From positions 186,001 to 250,000 of the forward strand of contig NZ_JQGJ02000001.1 of assembly GCF_000802155.2 (NCBI RefSeq): a DNA stretch of 64,000 nt, read 5' to 3'. The translations under genes were made by a program, and so were the position numbers. Within the stretch, counting starts at the first letter, position 1; the number at the start of each line of letters is the position of its first letter. The stretch comes from Pseudomonas frederiksbergensis. GTDB lineage: Bacteria; Pseudomonadota; Gammaproteobacteria; Pseudomonadales; Pseudomonadaceae. The notes beneath the pieces were generated by a model. It searched no databases. It was not told where the DNA came from and saw only the letters and a list, made by a program, of their open reading frames with translations. Shown here one piece after another: positions 43,013 to 51,704 of the stretch.

Positions 43013-43118
43013 TTGTGGGAGCGAGCCTGCTCGCGAAAGCGGCGGCACAGCGAATGCAGATGCAAGCTGACCCACCGCTTTCGTCGGAACGCCGCCCGGA
43101 GCAGGCTCGCTCCCACAA
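43013..43118. repeat. REP doublet between small gene and PchB-like gene
   Basis: TTGTGGGAGCGAGCCTGCTC on the left and GAGCAGGCTCGCTCCCACAA on the right form a perfect 20-base inverted pair around about 66 bases. The unit is the GGGAGCGAG family, which differs from the GGCGAGGGAG family at 42292. Confidence 0.88.
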
Positions 43119-43251
43119 TGGATCGGAGTATGACCGTAAGAATCAGGTCGGTTACGCCAAACCCAAAAACATCCAGGCCGGCTGTAGAGCCAATATCCAG
43201 AGTAAGCTGCCACAGCAAATAGACCATCTACCACAAATGGAATAAACCTAA

Positions 43252-43572
43252 ATGGAAGTAAAAAACCACCTATCCCCTGCGCAATGCACCGGCATGGAAG
43301 ACATCCGCCAGGAAATCGATGCCCTCGACCAAGCCGTCATCAAACTGTTGGGCAGACGCTTTCAATACGTACTCGCTGCGTCGAAGTTCAAGACATCGGC
43401 CACGTCGGTACGTGCACCGGAGCGCTTCAAGGCAATGTTGACGACTCGGCGGGAATGGGCCGAGGCCGAGGGGCTGGACCCGGATGCCATCGAGAAGATG
43501 TACAGCGATCTGGTGAATCATTTTATTGCTGAAGAGATGAAACACTGGACGTCGCAGCAGCCCCAGACCTGA
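43252..43572 (+). CDS. PchB-like isochorismate-pyruvate lyase / chorismate mutase
   Basis: This 106-residue AroQ-fold protein lines up with P. aeruginosa PchB over its whole length: CTGMEDIRQEIDALDQAVI against CTGLADIREAIDRIDLDIV, LGRRFQYVLAASKFK against LGRRMDYVKAASRFK, APERFKAML against APERVAAML, and a similar HFIAEEMKHW end. Conserved Arg, Lys and Gln/Glu residues of the active site are visible (R of IRQE, K of SKFK, R of APER). PchB turns isochorismate into salicylate plus pyruvate and has weak chorismate mutase activity. No pchA or siderophore genes are adjacent, so it stands alone. The start has only a weak ribosome site; an internal ATG at 43294 is possible. Confidence 0.8.
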   Translation: MEVKNHLSPAQCTGMEDIRQEIDALDQAVIKLLGRRFQYVLAASKFKTSATSVRAPERFKAMLTTRREWAEAEGLDPDAIEKMYSDLVNHFIAEEMKHWTSQQPQT

Positions 43573-43587
43573 GCCATCTCATAATAC

Positions 43588-43732
43588 TGTGGCGAGGGGA
43601 TTTAGCGAAACGTCGCACCGCCCCGCTGGGTTGCGCAGCAACCCCATACCAGGCACCGCGTTGCATCTAATTAACCGTGCTGACTGGTTACGACTGCTGC
43701 GCAGCCGAGCGGGGATAAATCCCCTCGCCACA
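43588..43732. repeat. REP-like doublet after the PchB-like gene
   Basis: TGTGGCGAGGGGATTTA on the left is repeated inverted as TAAATCCCCTCGCCACA on the right. Inner inverted stretches (CGCTGGGTTGCGCAGCAACC and CTGCTGCGCAGCCGAGCG) make a longer foldable unit. This is a third REP flavour (GAGGGGATTTA). Confidence 0.85.
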
Positions 43733-43733
43733 A

Positions 43734-43765
43734 GGGCACAGGGGCACAGGGGCACAGGGGCACAG
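43734..43765. repeat. Tandem repeat GGGCACAG x4
   Basis: Four perfect head-to-tail copies of the 8-base unit GGGCACAG directly abut the REP-like doublet, just after the fdsD stop. It is probably slippage-prone. Confidence 0.9.
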
Positions 43766-43775
43766 ATAGTTTTGC

Positions 43776-43997
43776 TTAAGTGACTCCCTCCGGCTCTTTC
43801 AACGCCGCCAACACCAATGGATGCAACACCGCATCCGGATATTTTTCCTGCCACGCCCCCAGGTCCCGGCGCATGGCGGGCGTCCAGAAGTTCTTGATGT
43901 GTTGTCGAATGCCAGCCACCGCCAGCGCCTGGTCAGGCTCGGTGGCGAAATAACGGGCGATCTCGTTGGCCATCTTGATCAGGTTCTGAGCGCTCAT
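43776..43997 (-). CDS. fdsD: FdsD, delta subunit of NAD-dependent formate dehydrogenase
   Basis: This 73-residue protein is of the FdsD family: LIKMANEIARYFATEPD, AVAGIRQHIKNFWTPAMRRDL and a C-terminal LHPLVLAAL. FdsD is needed for a stable, active FdsABG complex. The ATG at 43997 overlaps the fdsA stop (ATGA), so it is last in the operon. The protein is cytoplasmic. Confidence 0.9.
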   Translation of the reverse strand: MSAQNLIKMANEIARYFATEPDQALAVAGIRQHIKNFWTPAMRRDLGAWQEKYPDAVLHPLVLAALKEPEGVT

Positions 43998-46870
43998 CGA
44001 CGCACCTCGGCTTTTTCCGCATGTCGACGCTCCTTGAGCAAGCGGCGTTGTTCATCGCTGAAGGCCTGATAACGCTTCTGCCATTGCGAAGGCTGGCTGA
44101 CCCGCACGATCTCCACCGCCGTCACTTTGTATTCCGGGCAGTTGGTGGCCCAGTCGGAGTTGTCGGTGGTGATCACGTTGGCCCCGGACTCGGGGAAGTG
44201 GAACGTGGTGTAGACCACGCCCGGCGCCACCCGCTCGGTCACCTTGGCCCGTAGCACGGTCTGCCCGGCGCGGCTGCTGATGCCGACCCAATCGTCTTCG
44301 GCGATACCACGGTTTTCGGCGTCGGTCGGGTGGATTTCCAGGCGATCTTCCTCGTGCCAGGCGACGTTGTCGGTGCGCCGGGTCTGGGCGCCGACGTTGT
44401 ACTGGCTGAGGATGCGTCCGGTGGTCAGCAACAGCGGATAACGACCGTTGACCTTCTCGTCGGTGGGTACGTAGCCGGTGAGCATGAAACGTCCTTTGCC
44501 GCGCACGAACTCCTCCATGTGCATGGTCGGCGTGCCGTCCGGCGCGGCGTCGTTGCACGGCCATTGCAGGCTGCCGTGACGCTCCAGTTCGGCGTAGCTG
44601 ACGCGGCTGAATGTCGGCGTCAGGCGGGCGATTTCATCCATGATTTCCGAAGGATGGTTGTAGTGCATCTTGTAGCCCAGGGCGTCTGCCAGGGCGATGG
44701 TGGCTTCCCAGTCGGCTTTACCGGCCAATGGGTCCATCACCTTGCGCACGCGGGAGATGCGGCGCTCGGCGTTGGTGAAGGTGCCGTCCTTTTCCAGGAA
44801 CGAGCTGCCCGGCAGGAACACGTGGGCGAACTTGGCCGTTTCATTGAGGAAAATGTCCTGGACGATCACGCATTCCAGAGCGGACAACGCAGCCGTCACA
44901 TGTTGGGTGTTGGGATCGCTCTGGGCGATGTCCTCGCCTTGGCAGTAAAGCGCTTTGAAGGTGCCGTCCAGCGCCGCCTCGAACATGTTCGGGATGCGCA
45001 GGCCCGGGTCGGGTTGCAGGGTCACGTTCCAGGCCTGTTCGAACTGGGTGCGCACCGCTTCGTTGGAGATGTGCCGGTAGCCGGGCAGCTCATGCGGGAA
45101 CGAGCCCATGTCACACGAACCCTGGACATTGTTCTGGCCGCGCAACGGGTTCACGCCGACGCCTTCTCGGCCGATATTGCCGGTGGCCATGGCGAGGTTG
45201 GCGATGCCCATCACCGAGGTGCTGCCCTGGCTGTGTTCGGTGACGCCGAGCCCATAGTAGATGGCCGCGTTGCCGCCCGTGGCGTAGAGGCGCGCGGCGG
45301 CGCGAATCTGCTCGGCAGGCACGCCGCAGACCGGGCCCAGGGCCTCGGGGGAATTTTCCGGCAGGCTGACGAAATTGCGCCAGCGGGCAAAGTCAGCAGG
45401 CTCGCAACGCGCCTCGACAAAGGGTTGGTCAATCAAGCCTTCGGTGGCAATCACATGGGCCAGCGCGTTAAGCATCGCCACGTTGGTGCCCGGACGCAGT
45501 TGCAAATGCAGCTCGGCACGGGCATGGGGCGAATCCACCAGGTCGATGCGCCGTGGGTCGATGACGATCAACCGGGCACCCTGGCGCAGCCGGCGCTTGA
45601 GTTGCGAGCCGAATACCGGATGCGCATCGGTGGGGTTGGCGCCCATCACCAGGATGACGTCGGCCTTCATCACCGAATCGAAATTCTGCGTGCCCGCGGA
45701 CTCGCCCAGCGTTTGCTTGAGGCCATAACCGGTCGGCGAATGGCAGACACGGGCGCAGGTGTCGACGTTGTTGTTGCCGAACGCCGTGCGCACCAGTTTC
45801 TGCACCAGGTAGGTTTCTTCGTTGGTGCAGCGGCTGGAGGTGATGCCGCCGATGGAATCGCGCCCGTACTTGAGCTGGATGCGCCGCAGTTCACTGGCCG
45901 CATAGGTGACCGCCTCGTCCCAGCTGACTTCCTGCCACGGGTCGTGGATGTGCTTGCGGATCATCGGCGTGGTGATGCGATCCGGATGCGTGGCGTAGCC
46001 CCAGGCGAAGCGGCCCTTGACGCAGGAGTGGCCGTGGTTGGCCTGGCCGTTCTTGTCCGGGACCATGCGCACCAGTTGTTCGCCTTTCATCTCGGCGCGG
46101 AACGAGCAGCCCACGCCGCAATAGGCGCAGGTAGTGATGACGCTGCGCTCCGGCTGGCCGATCTCCACCACGCTTTTGTCGATCAGCGTGGCCGTCGGGC
46201 AGGCTTGGACGCAGGCGCCACAGGACACGCATTCGGAGTCGAGGAAGTTCTCGCCGCCAGCCGCTTCCACCCGGGAATCGAAGCCGCGCCCGCTGATGGT
46301 CAAGGCAAAGGTGCCCTGGATTTCCTCGCAAGCGCGCACGCAGCGACTGCAAACGATGCACTTGCTCGGGTCGTAGTCGAAATACGGGTTGGACACGTCC
46401 TTGGCTTCGGCCAGGTGATTGGCGCCTTCGTAGCCGTAGCGCACCTCGCGCAAGCCCACCTGCCCCGCCACGGTCTGCAATTCGCAGTTGCCGTTGGCCG
46501 GGCACGTGAGGCAGTCCAGCGGGTGGTCGGAAATGTACAGCTCCATCACGTTGCGGCGCAGCGTGGCGAGCTTGGACGTTTGCGTGCGCACCACCATGCC
46601 GTCGGTTACCGGCGTGGTGCAGGATGCGGGATAACCGCGCATGCCGTCGATTTCCACCAGGCACATGCGGCAAGAGCCAAAGGCCTCCATGCTGTCGGTG
46701 GCGCACAGTTTGGGGATGGTGGTGCCGAGCAAGGCCGCCGCGCGCATTACCGACGTGCCGGAGGGGACGCTGATTTCGCGCCCGTCGATGGTCAGGCTGA
46801 CCTGCACGTCGCTTTCGCGGGCCGGGGTGCCCAGGTCGATGTCGCTGGCTGGATCGAAGATCGTGATCAT
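43994..46870 (-). CDS. fdsA: FdsA, molybdenum catalytic subunit of NAD-dependent formate dehydrogenase
   Basis: This 958-residue subunit oxidises formate to CO2 at a bis-MGD molybdenum centre. It has an N-terminal [2Fe-2S] domain (about residues 25-110, with SCRMC) and the His/Cys cluster HPLDCLTCPANGNC. Two [4Fe-4S] ferredoxin motifs (CIVCSRCVRAC and CVSCGACVQAC) and the Fe-S motif CAYCGVGC of the catalytic domain follow. The molybdenum ligand is Cys376 (ARVCHSP), a plain Cys and not selenocysteine. The start is ATG 46870, which overlaps the fdsB stop (ATGA). Upstream frame to 47101 lies inside fdsB. Confidence 0.95.
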   Translation of the reverse strand: MITIFDPASDIDLGTPARESDVQVSLTIDGREISVPSGTSVMRAAALLGTTIPKLCATDSMEAFGSCRMCLVEIDGMRGYPASCTTPVTDGMVVRTQTSKLATLRRNVMELYISDHPLDCLTCPANGNCELQTVAGQVGLREVRYGYEGANHLAEAKDVSNPYFDYDPSKCIVCSRCVRACEEIQGTFALTISGRGFDSRVEAAGGENFLDSECVSCGACVQACPTATLIDKSVVEIGQPERSVITTCAYCGVGCSFRAEMKGEQLVRMVPDKNGQANHGHSCVKGRFAWGYATHPDRITTPMIRKHIHDPWQEVSWDEAVTYAASELRRIQLKYGRDSIGGITSSRCTNEETYLVQKLVRTAFGNNNVDTCARVCHSPTGYGLKQTLGESAGTQNFDSVMKADVILVMGANPTDAHPVFGSQLKRRLRQGARLIVIDPRRIDLVDSPHARAELHLQLRPGTNVAMLNALAHVIATEGLIDQPFVEARCEPADFARWRNFVSLPENSPEALGPVCGVPAEQIRAAARLYATGGNAAIYYGLGVTEHSQGSTSVMGIANLAMATGNIGREGVGVNPLRGQNNVQGSCDMGSFPHELPGYRHISNEAVRTQFEQAWNVTLQPDPGLRIPNMFEAALDGTFKALYCQGEDIAQSDPNTQHVTAALSALECVIVQDIFLNETAKFAHVFLPGSSFLEKDGTFTNAERRISRVRKVMDPLAGKADWEATIALADALGYKMHYNHPSEIMDEIARLTPTFSRVSYAELERHGSLQWPCNDAAPDGTPTMHMEEFVRGKGRFMLTGYVPTDEKVNGRYPLLLTTGRILSQYNVGAQTRRTDNVAWHEEDRLEIHPTDAENRGIAEDDWVGISSRAGQTVLRAKVTERVAPGVVYTTFHFPESGANVITTDNSDWATNCPEYKVTAVEIVRVSQPSQWQKRYQAFSDEQRRLLKERRHAEKAEVRR

Positions 46871-48426
46871 TGGTCGGCCTCCGGGGTCGCCAGACCGAAG
46901 TCGGCGGGGAAATGCTTGAGGGCGCTGGCGACGGGGTAGGACGTCATCCCACCGAGGGCGCAGAGCGAGCCGTATTGCAGGGTGTCGCAGAGGTCTTGCA
47001 GCAACAGCGCCTGGTCCTGGCGGGCATTGGCATCGGTGCTGGCGAGCAGGCGATCCACCACCTCGACGCCACGGGTCGAACCGATGCGGCACGGCGTGCA
47101 TTTGCCGCAGGATTCCTCGGCGCAGAATTGCAAGGCGAACCGGGCCATCCTGGCCATGTCCAGGCTGTCATCGGCGACCACCACGCCACCGTGGCCGAGC
47201 ATCGCGCCCATGGCGGCGAACGCTTCGTAGTCCAGCGGCGTATCGAATTGCGCCGGTGGCACCCAGGCGCCTAGGGGCCCGCCAACTTGCGCGGCCTTCA
47301 GCGGACGACCACTCGCGGTACCGCCGCCGTACTCCTGCACCAATTCGCGCAGGCTCAGGCCGAACGCCCGCTCCACCAGGCCGCCACGGCGGACGTTGCC
47401 AGCCAATTGGAATGGCATGGTGCCCAGGGAACGGCCCATGCCGAAATCACGATAGAACTGCGCGCCTTTCTCCAGGATCACCGGCACCGAGGCCAGCGTC
47501 ACCACGTTATGCACCAGCGTCGGCAAACCGAACAGGCCTTGCAACGCCGGCAGTGGCGGCTTGGCGCGCACCGTGCCGCGCTTGCCTTCGAGGGATTCGA
47601 GCAGCGCCGTTTCCTCGCCACAGATGTAGGCGCCAGCGCCGACCCGCACTTCAAGTTCGAAGGCGCAGCCACTGCCGCCCACATCCGCGCCCAGGTAACC
47701 GGCGTCGCGGGCGATGCGCAGTGCTTCGTTCAGCGTGCTGACGGCGTCCGGGTATTCCGAACGCACGTAGATGTAACCCATCGTCGCGCCCACGGCGATG
47801 CCGGCGATGATCATGCCTTCGATCAACAGGAACGGGTCGCCTTCCATCAGCATGCGGTCGGCGAAGGTGCCGGAATCGCCTTCGTCGGCGTTGCAGACCA
47901 CGTACTTCTGCGGCCCTTGCGCGTCACGTACGGTGCGCCACTTGATGCCCGCCGGGAATGCCGCCCCACCCCGACCACGCAGGCCGGAGTCGAGCACTTG
48001 AGCGACCACCTCGGCACCGTCCAACTGGATCGCCCGGGCCAGCCCGAGGAAACCGCCCTGGGCGCGGTAGTCATCCAGGGACAACGGCTGGGTGATGCCG
48101 GCACGTGCGAACAGCAGGCGTTGCTGACTCTTGAGATAGGGAATGTGCTCAACCAGTCCCAATGCCGATGGGTGGCTGCCTGGATCACTCGCCAGTGCAT
48201 CCAGCAGGCCCGGCACGTCCTGGGCGGTGACCGGACCAAAACCCAAGCGCCCTTCGGGCGTCTCCAGCTCTACCAACGGTTCCAGCCAATAAAGCCCGCG
48301 GGAACTGGTGCGCAACAACTGCAACGGCAATTGGCGCCGTTCGGCCTCGCGGACCAGCGCATCGGCCACCTTGTCCGCACCGACGGCGCGGGCCACTGAA
48401 TCACGGGGAACGCACAAGGTCAGCAT
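46867..48426 (-). CDS. fdsB: FdsB, NAD- and FMN-binding subunit of formate dehydrogenase
   Basis: This 519-residue subunit resembles NuoF. GRGGAAFPAGIKW binds NADH, and NADEGDSGTFADR is part of the FMN site. A SLBB-like part follows, then the [4Fe-4S] motif ESCGKCTPCRIG. The N-terminal 120 residues are thioredoxin-fold-like, as in NuoE/F fusions of this enzyme class. It passes electrons from FdsA to NAD+. It overlaps fdsG by seven bases and fdsA by four. Confidence 0.94.
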   Translation of the reverse strand: MLTLCVPRDSVARAVGADKVADALVREAERRQLPLQLLRTSSRGLYWLEPLVELETPEGRLGFGPVTAQDVPGLLDALASDPGSHPSALGLVEHIPYLKSQQRLLFARAGITQPLSLDDYRAQGGFLGLARAIQLDGAEVVAQVLDSGLRGRGGAAFPAGIKWRTVRDAQGPQKYVVCNADEGDSGTFADRMLMEGDPFLLIEGMIIAGIAVGATMGYIYVRSEYPDAVSTLNEALRIARDAGYLGADVGGSGCAFELEVRVGAGAYICGEETALLESLEGKRGTVRAKPPLPALQGLFGLPTLVHNVVTLASVPVILEKGAQFYRDFGMGRSLGTMPFQLAGNVRRGGLVERAFGLSLRELVQEYGGGTASGRPLKAAQVGGPLGAWVPPAQFDTPLDYEAFAAMGAMLGHGGVVVADDSLDMARMARFALQFCAEESCGKCTPCRIGSTRGVEVVDRLLASTDANARQDQALLLQDLCDTLQYGSLCALGGMTSYPVASALKHFPADFGLATPEADQ

Positions 48427-48902
48427 GGGCCATCCTCCAGGCAGCCATTCACCAATTGGCGCAGGCGTTCCGGGGTCAGCCGTGCATGCAGTTCACCATC
48501 CAGCTCCAGGGCCGGCGAACAGACGCAAGCGCCGAGGCAATAGACCGGCCGCAGGCTGATCGCTCCGTCGGCACTGGTGCCGTGATCGTCCAGCGAAAGC
48601 TGTTCGCGCAACTGCGCCGCCAGGCCCTCGGCCCCCATGCTCTGGCACGACTCGGCCCGGCACAGGCGCAGGGTATGGCGCGCCGGTGGCGTGGTGCGAA
48701 AGTCATGGTAGAAGCTGATGACGCCGCGCACTTCAGCCTGGCTGAGGTTGAGGGCATGGGCGATTTCAGGGACGGCGGTGTCGGGAACGTACCCGCAACC
48801 TTCCTGGATGGCATGGAGGATGGGCAACAAGGCACCGGGAGTGTCCTTCTCGCGCGCCAGCACGCTGTGAATCAGAGGCAGGTGAAGCGTCTCATCAGGC
48901 AT
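48420..48902 (-). CDS. fdsG: FdsG, [2Fe-2S] subunit of formate dehydrogenase
   Basis: This 160-residue NuoE-like subunit has a [2Fe-2S] Cys set of C-x4-C (CRAESC) and C-x3-C (CLGAC). The helical N-terminus LLPILHAIQEGCGYVP is typical. It is the first gene of fdsGBAD. The ATG at 48902 sits in the upstream region with no fdsR-type regulator adjacent. The accessory gene for sulfuration (fdsC/fdhD) is not in the operon and must be elsewhere. Confidence 0.93.
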   Translation of the reverse strand: MPDETLHLPLIHSVLAREKDTPGALLPILHAIQEGCGYVPDTAVPEIAHALNLSQAEVRGVISFYHDFRTTPPARHTLRLCRAESCQSMGAEGLAAQLREQLSLDDHGTSADGAISLRPVYCLGACVCSPALELDGELHARLTPERLRQLVNGCLEDGPC

Positions 48903-49309
48903 AAACGTACCTCGGCATCTCGAACGACAGCGCCGCGTGGCGGTGGTCGTTCGGAGTCTTGGCTAGGGCGTGCGGCCCACGTCACGGTTACGTGGCAAAT
49001 CCGATCGCCATTCTTGCTCGCCGGCCAGGTGTCTTTGGCGCACTTGGTCCGGGGCATCTTCACAGCTTGCCACTCCCGAAAGGTGGCGATTGCACATGGA
49101 CGACTAAACGTGTTCTGAAAGCGACCAAGCGGGAAAAGTTGTCCTACGCCGCGGGAAGTCAAATACACAAGTGATTGTAGGTGACGCACAGCGATCGGTG
49201 GCTATTGGCCGTTTTCCTGACTGCCAGCGTGGTGACTGCTTTGCTGGATCACAACACAAGGTTACAAACACACTATATATGTATCGTTTTACAGCGCTCC
49301 ATCCCACTT
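48903..49309. other. Region between fdsG and the Rhs remnant
   Basis: About 400 bases contain the fds promoter region (48903-49000) with a short palindromic stretch CACGTCACGGTTACGTG at 48977-48993. Beyond 49100 the DNA is AT-richer and belongs to the Rhs remnant. No confident promoter is visible. An open frame from a GTG at 49181 has no Rhs character before about 49310. Confidence 0.4.
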
Positions 49310-49572
49310 ATTCACCTGAATGGCAGTCGATCGTTTTTTGATAAAAAAGGAACGTCTTATGAGGCTAGGCCACCCGAAACAGGAACGCTCGTCTATCAGT
49401 CGGACCGTCGGAGCTATCACGCCCGCAATAATCGCTCACTTGAATTTGATAGCAACGGAAGGCTAATTGCGCTTATTAAATCAGGTAGCACGCTGAGCAT
49501 TACCTATTTAGACAACATTGCGACCGTTACTGATGGTTTTGGTAACACCTTAAAATTTACCGGACGAACTGG
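49310..49572 (+). pseudogene. 5' fragment of an Rhs gene
   Basis: In one frame this stretch reads as the early part of an Rhs/YD-repeat protein (SYEARPPETGTLVYQSDRRS, LEFDSNGRLIAL, NIATVTDGFGNTLKFT). It lacks the Rhs N-terminus. At about 49570 the reading shifts by one frame and jumps to a later repeat (DELGRLLRSVGAAGQ), which suggests an internal deletion. The base composition is poorer in GC than the surrounding genes. Confidence 0.6.
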
Positions 49573-49577
49573 GTCGC

Positions 49578-51704
49578 TTGCTGCGCTCAGTGGGTGCGGC
49601 CGGCCAGACAAGCCAGAGACAGTACGACCTCAACGATAATCCGATCGCGCTGACCAATCCCCGCAATCACATTCACCAACGGGCCTTTGACTCGTTGAAC
49701 CGATTGGTGACGAATACTGACCCGCTTAATGGCATCACCCAACTTGAGTACGACGTTCAAGATAACCTCACGCACGTCCGCGACCCACGTGGTGTAACCA
49801 CCCAATATCAATACGACGGCCTGGGGAACCTGACGCGGTTGAACAGCCCTGACAGCGGCGCCACTGACTATCAGTACGATACCGCAGGCAACGTAACGCA
49901 ACAGGTGGACGCGCGTGGTGTGGTCACGACTTTTACCTACGATGCGCTCAATCGCCTGACCGCCCGCCGCTATCTGACGAACCCGGCACTGGACATTCAA
50001 TTCCACTACGATTCGATTGCCGCCGGTAACAAAGGCGTCGGCCGACTGACAGCCGTGGAGGACGTCAACGGCGTGCTGAATTACACCTACGACGCCCAAG
50101 GCAACGTTACAGCCCAGCGGCAAACAGCGCCCGCAAACACAGCGACTCAGCCAGAACAAATCGGCTATGGATACGATGTCGCCAATCGGTTGAGCAGGAT
50201 CGATTATCCAACAGGTTTCAGCATCGTCTACTCACGCAACACCGCTGGGCAGATCAGCCAAGTGCAGGTCCGGCGCAGCACGGGGCAGCCGACCGCGCTC
50301 GCCAGCAACATCACGTATCAACCTTTCGGTCCGCTTAAAAACCTGACCTGGGCCAACGGGACTACGCTTCAACGTACCTACGATCTGGACTACCGGCTTA
50401 CCGCTCAAACCGTTGCAGGCCAGAGCAAGACCTACGCCTATGATGCCCATGGAAATATCACCCAAATGCAACGCGGTTCACTCGGCAACCTTGATTACAG
50501 CTATGACCCGCTGGATCGCCTGATAGGAGAATCTACGGCTTTCAACCGGATGACTTACGTTTATGACCCTGCGGGTAACCGCACCCGAAAAGCGCTCAGC
50601 ACGTTGATTGACGGCGAGTTGCGTGTCACCGCTGGCACGTCTTATCAGTATGGGACGAGCAACAATCGGTTGACGCAGGCAGGCACCCACTCGGTAGACT
50701 TCGACGCGGCAGGCAACCTGACCGCAGACCGCGCCAATCGTCAGTTTTCCTACGACGAGCAGAATCGCCTGAGCAAAGTGAAAATCAAGGGTGCTGTCAA
50801 AGCTCGGTTCCGCTACAACGCTTTCGGCCAACGAACCAAAAAAATCACCTCTCAAGGCACTACAACATTTATCTACGGGTTGAGTGGCGAACTTCTTGGC
50901 GAGCACGTATTCGATAACCAAGGCAAGAAGCTGAAAAGTCAGTTCTATATCTGGCTCGAAGGAGTGCCCTTGGGCGGGATCAGTGTGAGCTACGGTGCAA
51001 CGGGCGCGCCAGCAAACAGCGCCGAGTTCTACCTCCATAGCGACCACCTCAACACACCGCGGATCGCAACGAACGCGGCGCGAACCAAGGTATGGGAGTG
51101 GGTTTCCGATGCATTTGGTACTAAGGAAGCCGGCGGACAACTGGAAATCAATCTGCGCTTTCCCGGTCAGTACTACGATGTCGAGACTGGACTCCACTAT
51201 AACTATTTTCGTGATTACGACCCGAAAACTGGACGCTATGTGCAGAGTGATCCGATTGGGTTGGCGGGTGGTTTGAATACTTACGAATATGCAACGGCCA
51301 ATCCGTTGAATGTTATCGATCCTAAAGGACTTATGGGTTATCCCAACGGCCCTACGCTTATGCCAGGAAAACAGGTCGTTCGTTACGGCCTTACCGCTTG
51401 TCTTGGGATGTACTGTGCGTCCTATATTCAAGGAGATCCTACCGCCATAGGATCCCTTGGAGTCGGCGGATTGGGTGCTGCGATACTAGTATGTGAACTG
51501 CCCCCTCCACCAGAAACAAATTGTGGTCCTGACTGGAAAGATCATATTCCCAACGGTGGAGTCGTATCCGGGGCGCCGGGCCGAGCCGGTCTGTTCTTAG
51601 GAGGACAACTGAACCCCGACGGAACACTTTGCGCCTATGGCGGACTTATGGGCGGCATTCCGGGGCCCAACTACAGCACTGGCCCCATAGAGTACAAACA
51701 ATGA
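49578..51704 (+). CDS. Rhs/YD-repeat protein C-terminal half with candidate toxin tip
   Basis: The open frame of 708 codons is full of YD repeats (YDxxGN, YDALNRL, YDPLDRL). It ends in the canonical Rhs junction DPIGLAGGLNTYEYATANPLNVIDPKGL-like motif near residue 575; after it a tip of about 125 residues follows. The tip is Gly/Pro-rich with a hydrophobic central segment (IGSLGVGGLGAAILV), and I recognise no toxin fold in it. The frame begins at a TTG and has no ribosome site, and its 5' side is damaged, so it is probably an orphan that can act only after recombination into a full Rhs gene. In intact systems such tips are cleaved and act as contact-dependent or type VI toxins. It overlaps the next gene by four bases (ATGA). 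Confidence 0.75.
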   Translation: MLRSVGAAGQTSQRQYDLNDNPIALTNPRNHIHQRAFDSLNRLVTNTDPLNGITQLEYDVQDNLTHVRDPRGVTTQYQYDGLGNLTRLNSPDSGATDYQYDTAGNVTQQVDARGVVTTFTYDALNRLTARRYLTNPALDIQFHYDSIAAGNKGVGRLTAVEDVNGVLNYTYDAQGNVTAQRQTAPANTATQPEQIGYGYDVANRLSRIDYPTGFSIVYSRNTAGQISQVQVRRSTGQPTALASNITYQPFGPLKNLTWANGTTLQRTYDLDYRLTAQTVAGQSKTYAYDAHGNITQMQRGSLGNLDYSYDPLDRLIGESTAFNRMTYVYDPAGNRTRKALSTLIDGELRVTAGTSYQYGTSNNRLTQAGTHSVDFDAAGNLTADRANRQFSYDEQNRLSKVKIKGAVKARFRYNAFGQRTKKITSQGTTTFIYGLSGELLGEHVFDNQGKKLKSQFYIWLEGVPLGGISVSYGATGAPANSAEFYLHSDHLNTPRIATNAARTKVWEWVSDAFGTKEAGGQLEINLRFPGQYYDVETGLHYNYFRDYDPKTGRYVQSDPIGLAGGLNTYEYATANPLNVIDPKGLMGYPNGPTLMPGKQVVRYGLTACLGMYCASYIQGDPTAIGSLGVGGLGAAILVCELPPPPETNCGPDWKDHIPNGGVVSGAPGRAGLFLGGQLNPDGTLCAYGGLMGGIPGPNYSTGPIEYKQ

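Noticed and set aside
43734..43765. Possible CRISPR start (four short repeats)
   Set aside because: The unit is 8 bases with no spacers; it is a simple tandem repeat. No other array-like structure is visible in the window.
44330..46939. Open frame of 869 codons antisense to fdsA
   Set aside because: It has no recognisable domain, while the opposite strand carries all Fe-S and molybdenum motifs of FdsA.
49181..49309. GTG-initiated N-terminus of the Rhs fragment with a hydrophobic start
   Set aside because: The residues before about 49310 have no Rhs likeness and no good ribosome site; the open frame is probably chance.
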